Part shown: positions 1 to 10,490 of the stretch, piece after piece | Position numbering within the stretch: the first letter of the stretch is position 1 | How the letters are laid out: every line of letters starts with the position of its first letter | Assembly: GCA_003008705.1 (NCBI GenBank) | Contig: PDUO01000018.1 | Location: 832,630-896,629, forward strand | Length of the DNA: 64,000 nucleotides | DNA from: Pezicula radicicola | Taxonomy: Eukaryota > Ascomycota > Leotiomycetes > Helotiales > Dermateaceae | Direction: 5' to 3' | Translations under genes and position numbers: made by a program | Notes under the pieces: model-generated | Database searches by the model: none | Told to the model about the DNA's origin: nothing | The model's input: only the letters and a program-made list of their open reading frames with translations

Positions 1-1258
1 GTGGCATGAGCTCTTTTAGTAGCTGGAGTCCAACTTATGAAGGCTATGTAAAGCCCGAAGTCTCAGCTCCTGGGGCCGGCATACTTTCTACTTTCGGTAA
101 CGACTCATATGCCGTTATGGATGGCACCTCGATGTCTACGCCTTTTATCGCTGGGGTGATTGGCCTTATTATGCAGGTTAGGGGGAAGAACACCTTGAAC
201 CCATTCCAAATGGCTTCACTATTGGAAACTACTGCGAAGCCCCTGAAGTTCAATACTGGCTCGGTATTTCAGGATTTTCTAGGACCTGTCCCGCAGCAGG
301 GAGGTACGTCGACTAGAACTTTAGCCTTAACTCTCTCGCAAGCTAAGATACAATTGCAGGTGGCCTTGTAGACGCATATGCAGCAGCATATACCAAGACT
401 CTTTTGAGTCTGGATAACATTGCACTCAATGATACACAATATTTTGCTCCTAGCCATCCAGTGACAGTCACCAACTTAGGCGACGAGGCTAGGACATATT
501 CTTTCGAGCACATGATGGCAGCAACAGTCTATGCCTTGAACAGCAGCTCTCCCAGCCCCACGACACTCACATCCCTCCAATTCGATGCCTCAGCAAAAGC
601 TGGTGCTTCTGTGACCTTTGACACAGCAACTATCACGGTGCCAGCAAAAGGAGTTGGTGTTGTGACAATACAGTTCACACCACCAGGAGGTCTTGATGCT
701 TCTCGTATCCCTGTATATAGTGGCTTTGTAGCGATCAATAGCTCACTCGGCGAGTCTCTGACTTTACCTTATATGGGGCTTGCAACGAACATGACAACGG
801 TCCAGCTCATGGACACTCAGAAAGGCTATCCATGGCTCGCTGCCTCAAAAGAGTCGGTTATAAAACAGACTTCGTCGTCCATAAAAGCTGCACTGCCTAG
901 CAACGTCGCCATTGGTGACGGCTTTGTCTTTATTCTGCCCAAGTCCAACTCCTCTGTTAGCCTCAACAAGTCGGAAATAATCTATCCAACGAGTATCTTC
1001 AACTTGGCCATGGGAAGTCGTCTGCTGCGTGTTGATGTCCTCCCACAAGGTGCAAACGTTACTCAACTCGTCCTCAGTGAGCCAGCGTTGGAGATCTCGG
1101 TTGTTCCAATCCCAAACAGGCCCTGGGACTATCCGGGTGTCATTGTGCCTCGAAATGATGAACGGTGGGCTCAGTGGGATGGTTCACTTCGAGATGGTAG
1201 TAAAGCTCCTGCGGGAAAGTACAAATTCTTGACCCGTGTCTTGAATAATGGGGGATGA
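1..1258 (+). CDS. 3' part of a subtilisin-like serine protease (S8)
   Basis: C-terminal part of a secreted subtilase that begins upstream of the window. Exons run to 303 and from 360; the intron 304-359 starts GTACGT and ends CAG. The first exon carries the catalytic-serine block GTSMSTPFIAGV, preceded by SFSSWSPT and KPEVSAPG. After the intron the QQG..GLVDAYAAA segment that closes the catalytic domain is restored in frame. A Fn3/C5a-peptidase-like beta domain with many Asn-glycosylation sequons follows. Such enzymes are extracellular endopeptidases used in nutrition or host tissue degradation. Oddity: the frame stops at 1256-1258, but the next frame continues to TAA at 1317-1319 with a tail (GDEKSPTAYERYESPEFEIV) that matches the usual end of this family. 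This points to one extra G in the G5 run near 1249-1253. Confidence 0.88.
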
Positions 1259-1319
1259 GAAAAGTCCTACGGCCTATGAGCGATATGAAAGCCCAGAGTT
1301 CGAGATTGTTTATTCTTAA

Positions 1320-1670
1320 TGATTTTAGAAGTATAGGTATAATAAGTTAAGGATTATACTTTTGAGATATTGCAAAGAGAAGGAGCATTTCAAAAATGAT
1401 GCTGGTGATGTTGTGTTGCTCCGCTAATAGAGGCTTCTGTACCTTCGTACTGTACCTGTAGCTAAATCAGGGCATACAAGCGAAACTAACAATGTGGCCG
1501 GAGAAAAAGAACGTTGCGACAAACAAACTTCATCAAACACATTTGCGCAAAGCCAATATAAATCCCAATGATCCGCAACTTCTGTTTCTCACTGAGCTGA
1601 GGTTGCCCTATACGAGGAATCATTTGCATTACCCAGACCAACTGGGTAATTATCCTGCTGCTTCGGCGCC
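1320..1670. other. Intergenic region
   Basis: This stretch separates the protease tail from the nuclease start at 1671. It is AT-rich next to the protease end, and I see no gene or repeat in it. It should hold the protease 3' UTR and the nuclease promoter. Confidence 0.5.
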
Positions 1671-3556
1671 ATGGGCATTCCTCACCTCATCACTTTTCTG
1701 CGACCATATGCTGTACAGAAGTCGCTCGCAGGGCAGGATGTGGTTATCGATGGCCCTGGCCTGGCCTACCACATCCATCACGTCTGCTTGAGTGCAAGGA
1801 CTACTGCCAACAGCCCTTTTGATGCTGCCCCCTCTTATGCAGAGCTTGCTGTGACCGTTGTGGCCTGGCTGGATTATCTTCAAGGGATTGGTGCAAATGT
1901 GTATGTTCTGTCCAAGATCCTAACTTACCTTTCTGACCTGTTTCCAGAAAGAAAATATATTTCGACGGCTTCTTGCCCCCTTCGAAGTTCAAGACACGAT
2001 CTGATCGCATCGCATCATATACCAAGAAACTTATGGAGTATCAATCAATATACCAAACCTGTGTGCCATACCGGCCCACCCTCCAAATCGAAGATCAAAA
2101 ACAATACCTCTTTACTCGCAGAACTGTACGTCCACACTCCACACAACTCCCTGCAGTATCATTCCTCGTTCCAGCCATTCTCGAGGCACTCCTGGCCTCC
2201 AAAAAGTACAAAGGCATAACCGAAGTTGTGCCTGGAGAAGCAGATCTATATTGCGCAAGATTTGTGAAAATAAATGGCGGCATTGTTTTCACTGGTGATT
2301 CAGACCTCCTCGTACATGATCTGGGGCCAGAAGGTGCTGTCACATTCTTCAGGGAAGTAGAAATCAAGTCCGAGGTCCCTACTACTGAAGGTTTGTTTGC
2401 CCAAGTATATCATCCAACTGCCATAGCAGATCGATTGTCATTGGCAGAGTCACATGGTATGCAAGCTCTAGCCTTCGAGATTATAATGGATGCCCATGCA
2501 AGCTTTCCAAATCTCTTGCGAGATGCTGTTAAACTCAAGTCTATCAAAGAACACGAGAAAATTTACCAGGAGTTTGCCATAGAGTACATACCACTTCAAA
2601 CAAAAGAAGTACCGTTGAAGAAAGGATTTTCGGATTTTGAACTTCTTCTCAGATGTCTACATCCGCGAACTTCCGAATGTGTTCTTCAATTTCCCCATCT
2701 TGCCCAGATGGCGGGACAACCGGAATATGCTACATCTCGAGGAAGCGCTGCAAAAGAGATACACGTGTTCCTCTCGTTCCTACTTGACTGTCCAGTTCGG
2801 ACAAATGCGTGGGAAATGTCGAGAGCTGTTAGACAATTAGCTTATGGACTTCTGAACCAGATTGTACCAGCATCTGAGCAGACATTCACGGTGTACGAAC
2901 ATCGAAGGCAGCAGAAAGAGTCCACCGGAAGGGCATTGCAGCTTCCTCAAGTCTCAGAGCTCTCTGAAGCATGCATGGTTCTTATCGACCTCATTGAACA
3001 GATATGGGGAAAGTTGCCTCAGCTTTCTAGTATTGATCTGTGGACAGCCGTTGCGGTCTATCAAGACATTGAGCTCGCTTCCTCCCAAAACAAGGTTGCG
3101 CTCAGTCAAACATTGGTCCGGTCTGAGCAAGAAGTAAAAGTTAAGAACAAGCTTTCCTGGGACCTCATCCATTTCGTAGCTCAACTTCAAGGTTCCTTTT
3201 ATTCCTTCATTATGCTCACTCAAATCACATCCCTCGTCATTGCCTATAAAAGATCTGTGGTATCAGAGCCTGTACCAGAATACCTAGAGAAGTTGTCGGA
3301 GAAGCTTAAACTATTGCCGCCATTAAATCATATTCAGGAAATAGATCAGGTCACTTCGATCATGCAGAAAATGGTAGTATCAGGCATGGTAGATGCTGTG
3401 GAGCATTTATTGGGCATTTCAACTTCAAAGCAAAGTCAAGAGCCCTCAGAGAAGAAAAAGAAGTCAAAAAAGAAAAGGAAGAGAGATCAAGCCACTGAAC
3501 AAGCACAGCCCCGAAGTCGATCAAACAATCCTTTTGATGTGTTAAATGCTGAATGA
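1671..3556 (+). CDS. XPG/asteroid (ASTE1-like) domain nuclease
   Basis: Two exons, 1671-1900 and 1948-3556, give 612 aa. The 47-nt intron splits a Val codon and restores ..KKIYFDGFLPPSKF. The N-terminus MGIPHLITFLRPYA and VVIDGPGLAYHI form the XPG-N fold with its first metal-binding Asp. VPGEADLYCARF and FTGDSDLLVHD supply the XPG-I acidic residues, so the acidic cluster looks intact. The middle is helical and unrecognised. The C-terminus (about residues 585-595) is a Lys/Arg-rich stretch EKKKKSKKKRKRD that is probably a nuclear localisation signal. Family knowledge: asteroid-domain proteins belong to the FEN1/XPG/EXO1 structure-specific nuclease superfamily, but their substrate is poorly known. 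The start is the first ATG, directly at the conserved MGI. It could also be annotated simply as a PIN/XPG-domain protein. Confidence 0.86.
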
Positions 3557-5604
3557 GTATTTACATTAAATGTTAAAGTACACATTACTTTACAATTGGC
3601 TAAAGATGTGAAGCTATTCGTAGGATCGTAGCCATTATGTGTTGGAGCAGTATCACGTCAACCTCGATAGCAACGGCAGTTATGCGTACGACTACACCAC
3701 TCGGTCGGCTTGTCATACACAAAGAGCTTTGTGCAGATAACTGTATCAAGGACAAAGGATAGCGCTGTGATGCATATCGGGAATGCTTTCAGACTGCCCA
3801 GCGTATTTTTCTTTGTCTTCCGGACGGGCTTGTCGTTCAGATGAAGGATATCCGTGGTAACCAACGGACAGCGAGTATCACCCTTAAATTGCTATTTAGC
3901 ATCAGTGGCTAAAGTTTCTCTTTGTTTGGTTACACACTGCATTCTGAATTTCCCGTCGTTGAATCAGGAGAATATCCGAGATCCTTCCGTAAATATGCTG
4001 CCTGCAGCCTTACTATAGCCAGCTAGCCTTTTATTTTCCAGAACAAAGCAAATCACTACTTAGGCAAGACCATTGTTTTATTTCCCCGTTCAACTGAAGT
4101 CAAGGCCACCATTTGGAAGAAGATTCGATCTATGGTGGGGATGACAACAACTGGAAAGGCTTCACTTGCGATATTAAGAATATGGATAGATGAATAATGC
4201 ATGATATGGAGGTATCTGTTTTCCCTATCATCATGTCGAGCTGTCCGTAGATGGAATCGTTGTCACTCTTCTATAAAGATGGGAAATGAAAGGGGACATC
4301 GTCACCCTTGGAGCAAACTCTGGTATCGATCAGATTGAGCTCGAAATGGTATACTGGGGCGATTCAGATTAGGTAAATAATTGGGAGCAACGATACTGAG
4401 GCATATAAGGAAAATTAGCACTATGTTTTATACGGAACAAGAGTGCTGAAATGGGCTTGTCTGCAGTGCGTATGGCAAGTCACACGACTATTCCTAGAGA
4501 CATACCTCACTGTTTAACAGCTTATCACGGATTTGATTCAAGCTTGTTACTCACATCTTATAGTATAGGTAGAAACTGTAAATTGTTCCATCTAAGGCAC
4601 TCCCTACCACATAACCAATTTAAGTAACTAACTTGGCTAGAGTAACCTACTTAATCCTTATATTTGATTTAAAGCTTGTTCTCAAAGTTCTACGTAGAAT
4701 TATTATATAACTTGTTTAGTCTTGATGACTAACACGGTAGCTTATGAGGGACCATATTCTAGGTCTAATTCTATGGCTCACCTACGCCAAAGATCTACTA
4801 CTCATCGTTAAAGCTTCTTGGTAGCTACTGAGAGTTATCAAACCTAGTTGAGTAGCTCTGTGATTGGTTTGGAACTTCCTGTGTATCGTTGACGTCGCTA
4901 AGAAGCGAACAGCCACCAACGGCGTCGACGCTTAACAATTGACACTACTATCTCAAAAATACCGTACGTTACCTATTCGACCTGTATCTTCCACCAGTTC
5001 CTGGCTTATAGTCTCGGCATAACCTTTCATGCCCACGATAACGCCTGCGATCACCACTAGCAACAACTGCCCGATTACGTCGAACAACCACAACCTCATC
5101 CACCATTAGCATCAGCGACTACAGCGCTGTTAAAACCCTTGAAGCACTATCACCTTCGCTACTTCGCGTTTCCACTTCACTTCAATCAAGTCTCAACTGT
5201 CTACTTTAGAACTGTTCGCATCAACTGCAGACTTGATCAGGGCTTGATTATCCACATTGTCCGCCAGTATTGTCCGCCACTGGATGTATTAAGTAAAGTA
5301 GAGAGAACTGTCATGTATTTTGAAACTCAACTGCTAAGACTAAATAATTGGTTGAGCAACCCCCGAAGATCCCTCATCTCCAATGCATCATTTTCATATT
5401 CTCTATGTATCTTCCCCTTATAGTTGTTATTTGTGGTAGAGGTGGTTCTTACCTATGTCTGTTAACCACATGCAACGGCTTGAAGAAGTATTCCGAGGTC
5501 TAATCTGTCCAATTCAAACAGATATTTTACCTATTCTACGACGCACATTCTAAATTTGCTAGATCTATTACTACCATCCACCCAAGAGGCCTCCATCACC
5601 TTCA
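3557..5604. other. Gene-poor intergenic region
   Basis: About 2 kb with no convincing coding sequence on either strand; the open frames are short and of random composition. Base composition shifts: roughly 4400-4800 is AT-rich, while 4880-5130 is richer in CGA/ACA-type triplets. The second part could be an eroded transposon piece, but I cannot match it to a family. Confidence 0.45.
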
Positions 5605-6561
5605 TCAAGGCCCTAGATTATTCCCAAACCCAAACATCAACCAGTGGATACCCAGTCCCACAAATGGACACAATATTGCACAGGACAAAGCGAAAGTAAA
5701 AAATACTTGTGGGTCATAGAGAAGACCCCAAATAAAAAAACTTCCAGACACGAGAGCAAATACCAATAGAAATGGCATTAAAATTTCATCTTTAGCCCAA
5801 GGATCCGATTTAATGAGACCATACTCTCTAAAGATGTATTGAACTAGTTCTAAATCGTTCCAAAGTTGATCATCTTTAACGATTTCAAATTCGGTTGCGC
5901 ATCTACCACACTGGTTCATTCCTGCTTTGAATTGCGAAAGGATACAGTCGAAGCCGTATATACAGTTACATGGTAAGCGTACTGGAAATCGGCTAATACA
6001 GCCTGTGGCAACATTATTATCGTCAGGGTCGGGTTCATGTTCTACCAGAGATTCTCTGCAGATGGAACAGGTATCCAATTCCTCTGGAATGGCATTGGGA
6101 TCTATCCACCGAAATATTAGGTGTTGTTCTAGTGTCGAGTCCTTAATTGGAGGATAAGGATCAAGGATATAAGTATTTTTTGGTCCATTCTCCAAATTGC
6201 AGAGTACGTTGTAAATAGTCCAAAGATTCTGTCTAAGTTTTCCTTGATATATACGATGAGCTAGAAATCTAAGGCTCCAGAGCTCCGCTTTTGTCTTTTT
6301 TCGACTGAATTGGATGGGTCTCATGGAATATTCAACGTCGGTTGTTCCGTAATGAAGGCCGAAGTGCCTTGGTCCTTCTTCTTTGGTCCATACAAATCCG
6401 TTACGCCAGGAACCTCCTGCTACGCATCTTGGACATGCGGGTTGCAATACATAGCTTGAGAGGTCTTCTTGTATGTTGCAGTTTGGATCGACGCTTGCGG
6501 CTTGTGTCCACAAAGTGTGTCCACATTGGTAGTAGAATATTTGATGTCTTTCTATACACAT
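5605..6561 (-). CDS. RING-like zinc-binding protein with C-terminal membrane segments
   Basis: Single exon, 318 aa, starting MCIERHQIFYYQCGH. Near residues 180-245 a cysteine array reads CSICRESL, then CISRFPVRLPCNCIYGFDC and CGRCATEF. This C-x2-C ... C-x-C ... C-x2-C spacing resembles a divergent RING finger. Two hydrophobic stretches close the protein (about 265-285 and 290-312), ending in HWLMFGFGNN, so it may be anchored in an internal membrane with the zinc-binding part facing the cytosol. RING proteins are usually E3 ubiquitin ligases, but spacing here is irregular and the conserved Pro and His positions are uncertain. No named orthologue is recognised. The MC...C-x-H opening recurs in the small protein at 13049. 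Confidence 0.7.
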   Translation of the reverse strand: MCIERHQIFYYQCGHTLWTQAASVDPNCNIQEDLSSYVLQPACPRCVAGGSWRNGFVWTKEEGPRHFGLHYGTTDVEYSMRPIQFSRKKTKAELWSLRFLAHRIYQGKLRQNLWTIYNVLCNLENGPKNTYILDPYPPIKDSTLEQHLIFRWIDPNAIPEELDTCSICRESLVEHEPDPDDNNVATGCISRFPVRLPCNCIYGFDCILSQFKAGMNQCGRCATEFEIVKDDQLWNDLELVQYIFREYGLIKSDPWAKDEILMPFLLVFALVSGSFFIWGLLYDPQVFFTFALSCAILCPFVGLGIHWLMFGFGNNLGP

Positions 6562-7354
6562 TTTGGATTATAAGTAGAATGAAAATATTGGTTTTCGTAA
6601 TGTATAGGAACTCTTGCATTTTTTTGAAGCAACGAAAGAGCTTTCATATCTGCTAGTAGTCTTTGTTGCCCAGGAACGTCTTTGGGAGGCTTCATCGCTT
6701 TGTGTTATTCTTGGTCTTTGTGTTTGTATTCCATCGGATTGAGAATTAAGTCTTCTTTGTGACCAAATGCGTTCAATTTTGGAAACAATTTGCTTCCGAA
6801 TTTCTCCTATTCATCGCAGAATTTCGAAACAAGATCTATGTCGAACCGCGACTCGGTACAATTAAGTGACCGGTATTGCATTTCAGACTGAACCCCCATC
6901 TCCTGTAGGAAAATACCCTTATAAATAGTAACAGCTTCTTTCTAATCCATCAGTTTCTAGTCATCCTAAGTAGCATTCAGAAAGCCGTAGTTGAAGTGCT
7001 AATAGTAACGGTTTGTGCTAGTAAGAAAATGCTAATTTACAAAACAACTAGCTAGCGATACAAACTACTAATTAATAGTAGGAGAGAATAATCATAACAA
7101 GTACTAGTATTAGAAAACAGCTTCGTAATGTTTCTGTGGTTGCCAATTATTTTTAAGCACTCGTTGATCAAAACGGAGGCTCTAAAGCCGGATATAGCTA
7201 CCTGCTCCTTTTCATAAGAAGGCTATAGCAAAACCAGGTAAGGAGCCTATTCTTGGATACAACGTGTACTTTCAAAGGGGCAGCATGAAAGAGAGCAAAA
7301 TGGTATTCAAAATGTATTATCCAAAACTGAAGCCAATTAGTACAATCCAACACA
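6562..7354. other. Intergenic region, AT-rich
   Basis: No gene is supported. The part between 6900 and 7150 is AT-rich with many short TAGTA/CTAGTA words. It lies between a minus-strand gene and a plus-strand pseudogene and so would contain both promoters. Confidence 0.4.
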
Positions 7355-8412
7355 ATGTCAACATACGCAGAAAAGTGCAAAAGCCTTCCTTTGACCTTCG
7401 GCATCGAACTCCAATTTGCACTCGCAGTTCTCGAAGGAAATAAATAAGACCCCGACCCAGAAGATCCACGAATAGCATCAGGAGTCAATAACTACCTAGC
7501 TAAAGACAGTGAAGCAGCCGTATCAGAAGTCGAACGCCATATTGCTAATACACTCAATCAAGCAGGTTGTCCGGACTTAGCAGATAAAGACATGATCAAA
7601 ATGAGTCTATTAGAATGTAGCAAAGTATGGATAATCATAAAGATTATAACGTCGGATCACCATGCAAAGCTTACGAGAGCTACTCTTGGTATTCGATAGA
7701 AATAGTGTCGCCTATCTTACTTTATACACCGGAGAATGTAATTATGCTTCGGGAAATTTGTAGATTGTTGACTAGGACTTATAGGATCAGTTGTAATCAG
7801 AGCGCTGGGTTACATGTTCATGTTGGTAATAGTCTCGAAGGGCTTGATGCTAAAACCTTGCAAAACCTCATGGCTACAATCTGGGCTTTTGAGGATCGAC
7901 TAGATTAGATTTATCTTTGACATCGAGATTCTAGTAATCACGAGTTCTATTCGGGACTTAGTTATTCGAGGTTAGCTAGAGATAATCGTAAAGGCAAGTC
8001 GAGTCAAAGACTTAGAATATATGGTCTAGAGCAACTACTTGATACAAGTTCAGTAAATGAAATCGCTGGTGTAATGAGTGATTATGTGTTTGAGTTCCTT
8101 GATATGCTATATCCACAACGCCTAGCTTATCACATTAGAAATTCGATGTAACCTTTTAAGCATTGGCTTAAGAGAAAAATCGAGTATAGGCATCATGAGT
8201 CTCCTCTTGATACAGATACGGTAAGTCATTGGCTGGCTGTGTGTGTTTGGTTTGTTAGGCTTGTTGAGTTTACGAGAAGTGTATGTGTAGAAGAACTAGT
8301 GAATCTTCTATATAGGAACCTATCGAAGGATATAAAGGAGTTTCGTTTAGTTCAAGTGCTAGCTGCTTACTATAGCACGAAGCTAAACATACACTCTTCT
8401 GATGATGATTAA
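7355..8412 (+). pseudogene. Amidoligase-family pseudogene
   Basis: A once-coding stretch of about 1.06 kb. It opens at ATG 7355 with SLPLTFGIELQFALAVLEG, the N-terminal signature of fungal putative amidoligases (ATP-grasp-related, amide-bond forming). Downstream, SWYSIEIVSPILLYTPEN and SAGLHVHVGNSLEGL reproduce the EI.SP and GLHVHVG motifs. In-frame stops are TAA 7445, TAG 7906, TGA 7918 and TAA 8149, and a frame change lies near 7630-7650. The reading frame still continues to TAA at 8410. Each stop sits where a C-to-T change in CAA, CAG or CGA would make it, which fits repeat-induced point mutation. In addition the usual Glu in GIE-x-E is Gln. No intact copy occurs in this window. Confidence 0.8.
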
Positions 8413-8875
8413 TCACCTGTACCGACTTTCAGTTCCGTCAGTCTTAAGTAGGTTCTTCATTTTAGTTCTTCTTAATTGTTTACTTTTCTTTTAGTCCTTC
8501 TGGCAAGCAAGATTCTAACTTATCTAATTTCATCACTTTACTACAATTACCTCTCACATTTCTTGACCAGTGGCTATTACTACAATTTTGCGTTAGGAGA
8601 TCTTAATTTATTACATTTCAAAAAACAGTGTTTGTCCAAACAAGCCTTAGTAGGCTACAAATGTCTAGTCATATAGGAGTATAGTAAGTTATACTATTTA
8701 AGTTTCTGTGTATCGCTAAGTCACCAAAGTCACAGGAGTTACTCAAATCAATAAAGTTACTCAAAAATGGAAATATGATAGGCGAGAGGTTTATGAAATC
8801 CATCAATTTATGAGCTCGCTGTTGTATAGCTGCTTTTTTTCCATTATAACAGTCGGATTCTTGATTTCCAACCTT
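8413..8875. other. Intergenic region with two degenerate repeat units
   Basis: No gene is seen. Around 8735-8768 there are two imperfect copies of the ..AAGTTACTCAAA.. unit that is tandemly repeated at 9859-9970. Confidence 0.5.
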
Positions 8876-9426
8876 CTACTTGAAGAATTTTGCCAATCGT
8901 TCATACCACGGAATCTCTTCTTGCTGGGCAATCCATCGCCTTAACGTTTGTGGCCCTAGCTCCTTATTTCCCTGAGCCACCCACACTACCCGACCATTCT
9001 CCGACAAAGTCTCCAGAAATTGGCGTGTGCTCTCCTGTTCTTGACGTACCCTCTCCATTGTTTGACGCTGCTGCTTCTTCTCCATGTAAATCGAATAGTG
9101 CATATACGTCATTCCAAAGATAAATCCGAAAAGAAGCATGCTGTTCCAATACATTGAAAGAGTGCCTCGGTCAAGACCGGCGCGGTTAAAAGTATAAGCT
9201 ATTCGTTCTTCGGCCGTCATTTCGGACCGAAGCAAAGGCTGTTTCGGCTTTTTTGCACTTCTTACTGTTCGTTTGCATAATGGTTCGTGTCGTCGTGAGG
9301 ACCAGGAACTCCAAGATCTGTATTTGTTTCCGTTAGTTATAATCGGACAAGTCTTGACCTCGGGTATGATGGAATGACTGACCTTGTATAGGGCTTAGAC
9401 TGTCTGAGGACTTGAGTGAACAACAT
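8876..9426 (-). CDS. Small single-pass protein, probably mitochondrial
   Basis: Two exons on the minus strand, 9426-9383 and 9317-8876, give 161 aa. The 65-nt intron (GTCAGT...CAG) keeps the frame. This start adds MLFTQVLRQSKPYTR, followed by a Ser/Trp/Arg-rich stretch without acidic residues, which looks like a mitochondrial presequence. The body reads MTAEERIAYTFNRAGLDRG, then one membrane span (MLLFGFIFGMTYMHYSIY, about residues 87-105), then a charged, probably coiled-coil segment (EKKQQRQTMERVRQEQES). The layout (presequence, one span, coiled coil) is common in inner-membrane assembly factors. I do not recognise the family and assign no function. An unspliced reading from the internal ATG at 9220 would lose the presequence. 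Confidence 0.68.
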
Positions 9427-9858
9427 GCGGGAGACGTGGGAACTAACCCTCAACTATTAGCAGGCCCCTCTGGTTGATTTGTGATATGGGTATTTGCTTG
9501 CCTTCCACTGATTGTTGTACTGCGCAGGGCCTGAGTGGCGCAAGTCGTTGCTGTTCTTGGTATGATGCTAGCCATTTTGTCGGCAAAGAAACGGTTTCTT
9601 GAATAGGGGGGTTAGAATTTGTACTTTGGGGTGTAAACTTGATAAAGTTTTGTGTTGTGTGCTGGAAATAAATGTGGTGGAGTAGTAAAGGGTAGAAGGG
9701 TAGGTAAAGGTATTTAAGCATTTGGTATTAGTAAATGAACTGGAAGGCATTCATTAATATTGCATGTGCGACTGACTAAACATATTTAGCTTGCACTAAA
9801 AAACACTTTGTACAAATAATCAATCTCTAAGTACTTAGGTTAACTGAGTTATCCACTT
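9427..9858. other. Intergenic region
   Basis: Upstream region of the minus-strand gene that starts at 9426. No coding or repeat feature is supported before the minisatellite begins. Confidence 0.4.
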
Positions 9859-9970
9859 AAATCAAGTAAGTTACTCAAAGCAAGTGAGTTACTCAAAGCA
9901 AGTAAGTTACTCAAAGCAAGTAAGTTACTCAAAGCAAGTGAGTTACTCAAATCAAGTGAGTTACTCAAGT
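9859..9970. repeat. 18-bp tandem minisatellite, about six units
   Basis: Six head-to-tail copies of an 18-bp unit, consensus AAGCAAGTRAGTTACTCA, where R varies between A and G. The first and last units read AATC instead of AAGC. The variants differ almost only by transitions. Related degenerate units occur at 8735-8768, 27553-27580, 28040-28080 and 37495-37530. Confidence 0.95.
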
Positions 9971-10099
9971 TGAGAACATGTGAATTATGAAATCAGGTTA
10001 TAAGAGTTTGAGCCAAACGTGCCTACCTATTAGTCGTGATGTGATGGTTGGAAAAGGCAGGAACGTTAACAGCTCCCAGATATTAGTAGAATTTCCTTC

Positions 10100-10490
10100 C
10101 TGCCCCCGACTCCCGTTCTACAACTTCAAAACATTCGTTAATAAATATATTTTTCGAAATGTCGCTGTCGCTCGCTCGTTCAAATCTTATCTCTCACCTG
10201 GGGTGGCGGTCTCGAGGCTGGCTCCTTCGACACAATGGAACCACAACAACGATCGGCACTGTTTCCGGTGTGCTGACGTTGTGGCAATACATCCGTTCCA
10301 TTCGTCAAGAGTCCAGTCTCCCACCACCCCTTGTACTCGTCACAATCACTCCTCTCCTCCTCCGACACCAGGAGTCTTTTTTCTTTTGTTTTAAAAGCGC
10401 TTTTTTTTTCTTTTTTTTCTTTTTTTAAGCGCGCCTTTCGAGTATTATTTGACAAGCCCGTGGAGTGAGGGCAGCACGGTGCTCTCCTCC
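10100..10490 (+). repeat. Dispersed repeat copy A (inverted partner near 27 kb)
   Basis: About 370 bp here align, in opposite orientation, with about 26985-27300. Shared blocks include CTACAACTTCAAAACAT, the ATG at 10159, GGCGGTCTCGAGGCTGG, TTGTACTCGTCACAATC, TTTTGTTTTAAAAGCGC and GCACGGTGCTCTCCTCC. The copies differ mainly by C/T and G/A exchanges and short indels. From 10159 this copy reads MSLSLARSNLISHLGWRSRG and on through WLLRHNGTTTTIGTVSGVLT, a plausible membrane-protein start that then runs into low-complexity T tracts. I infer a relic of a multi-copy gene or element and cannot name the family with confidence. Confidence 0.7.
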
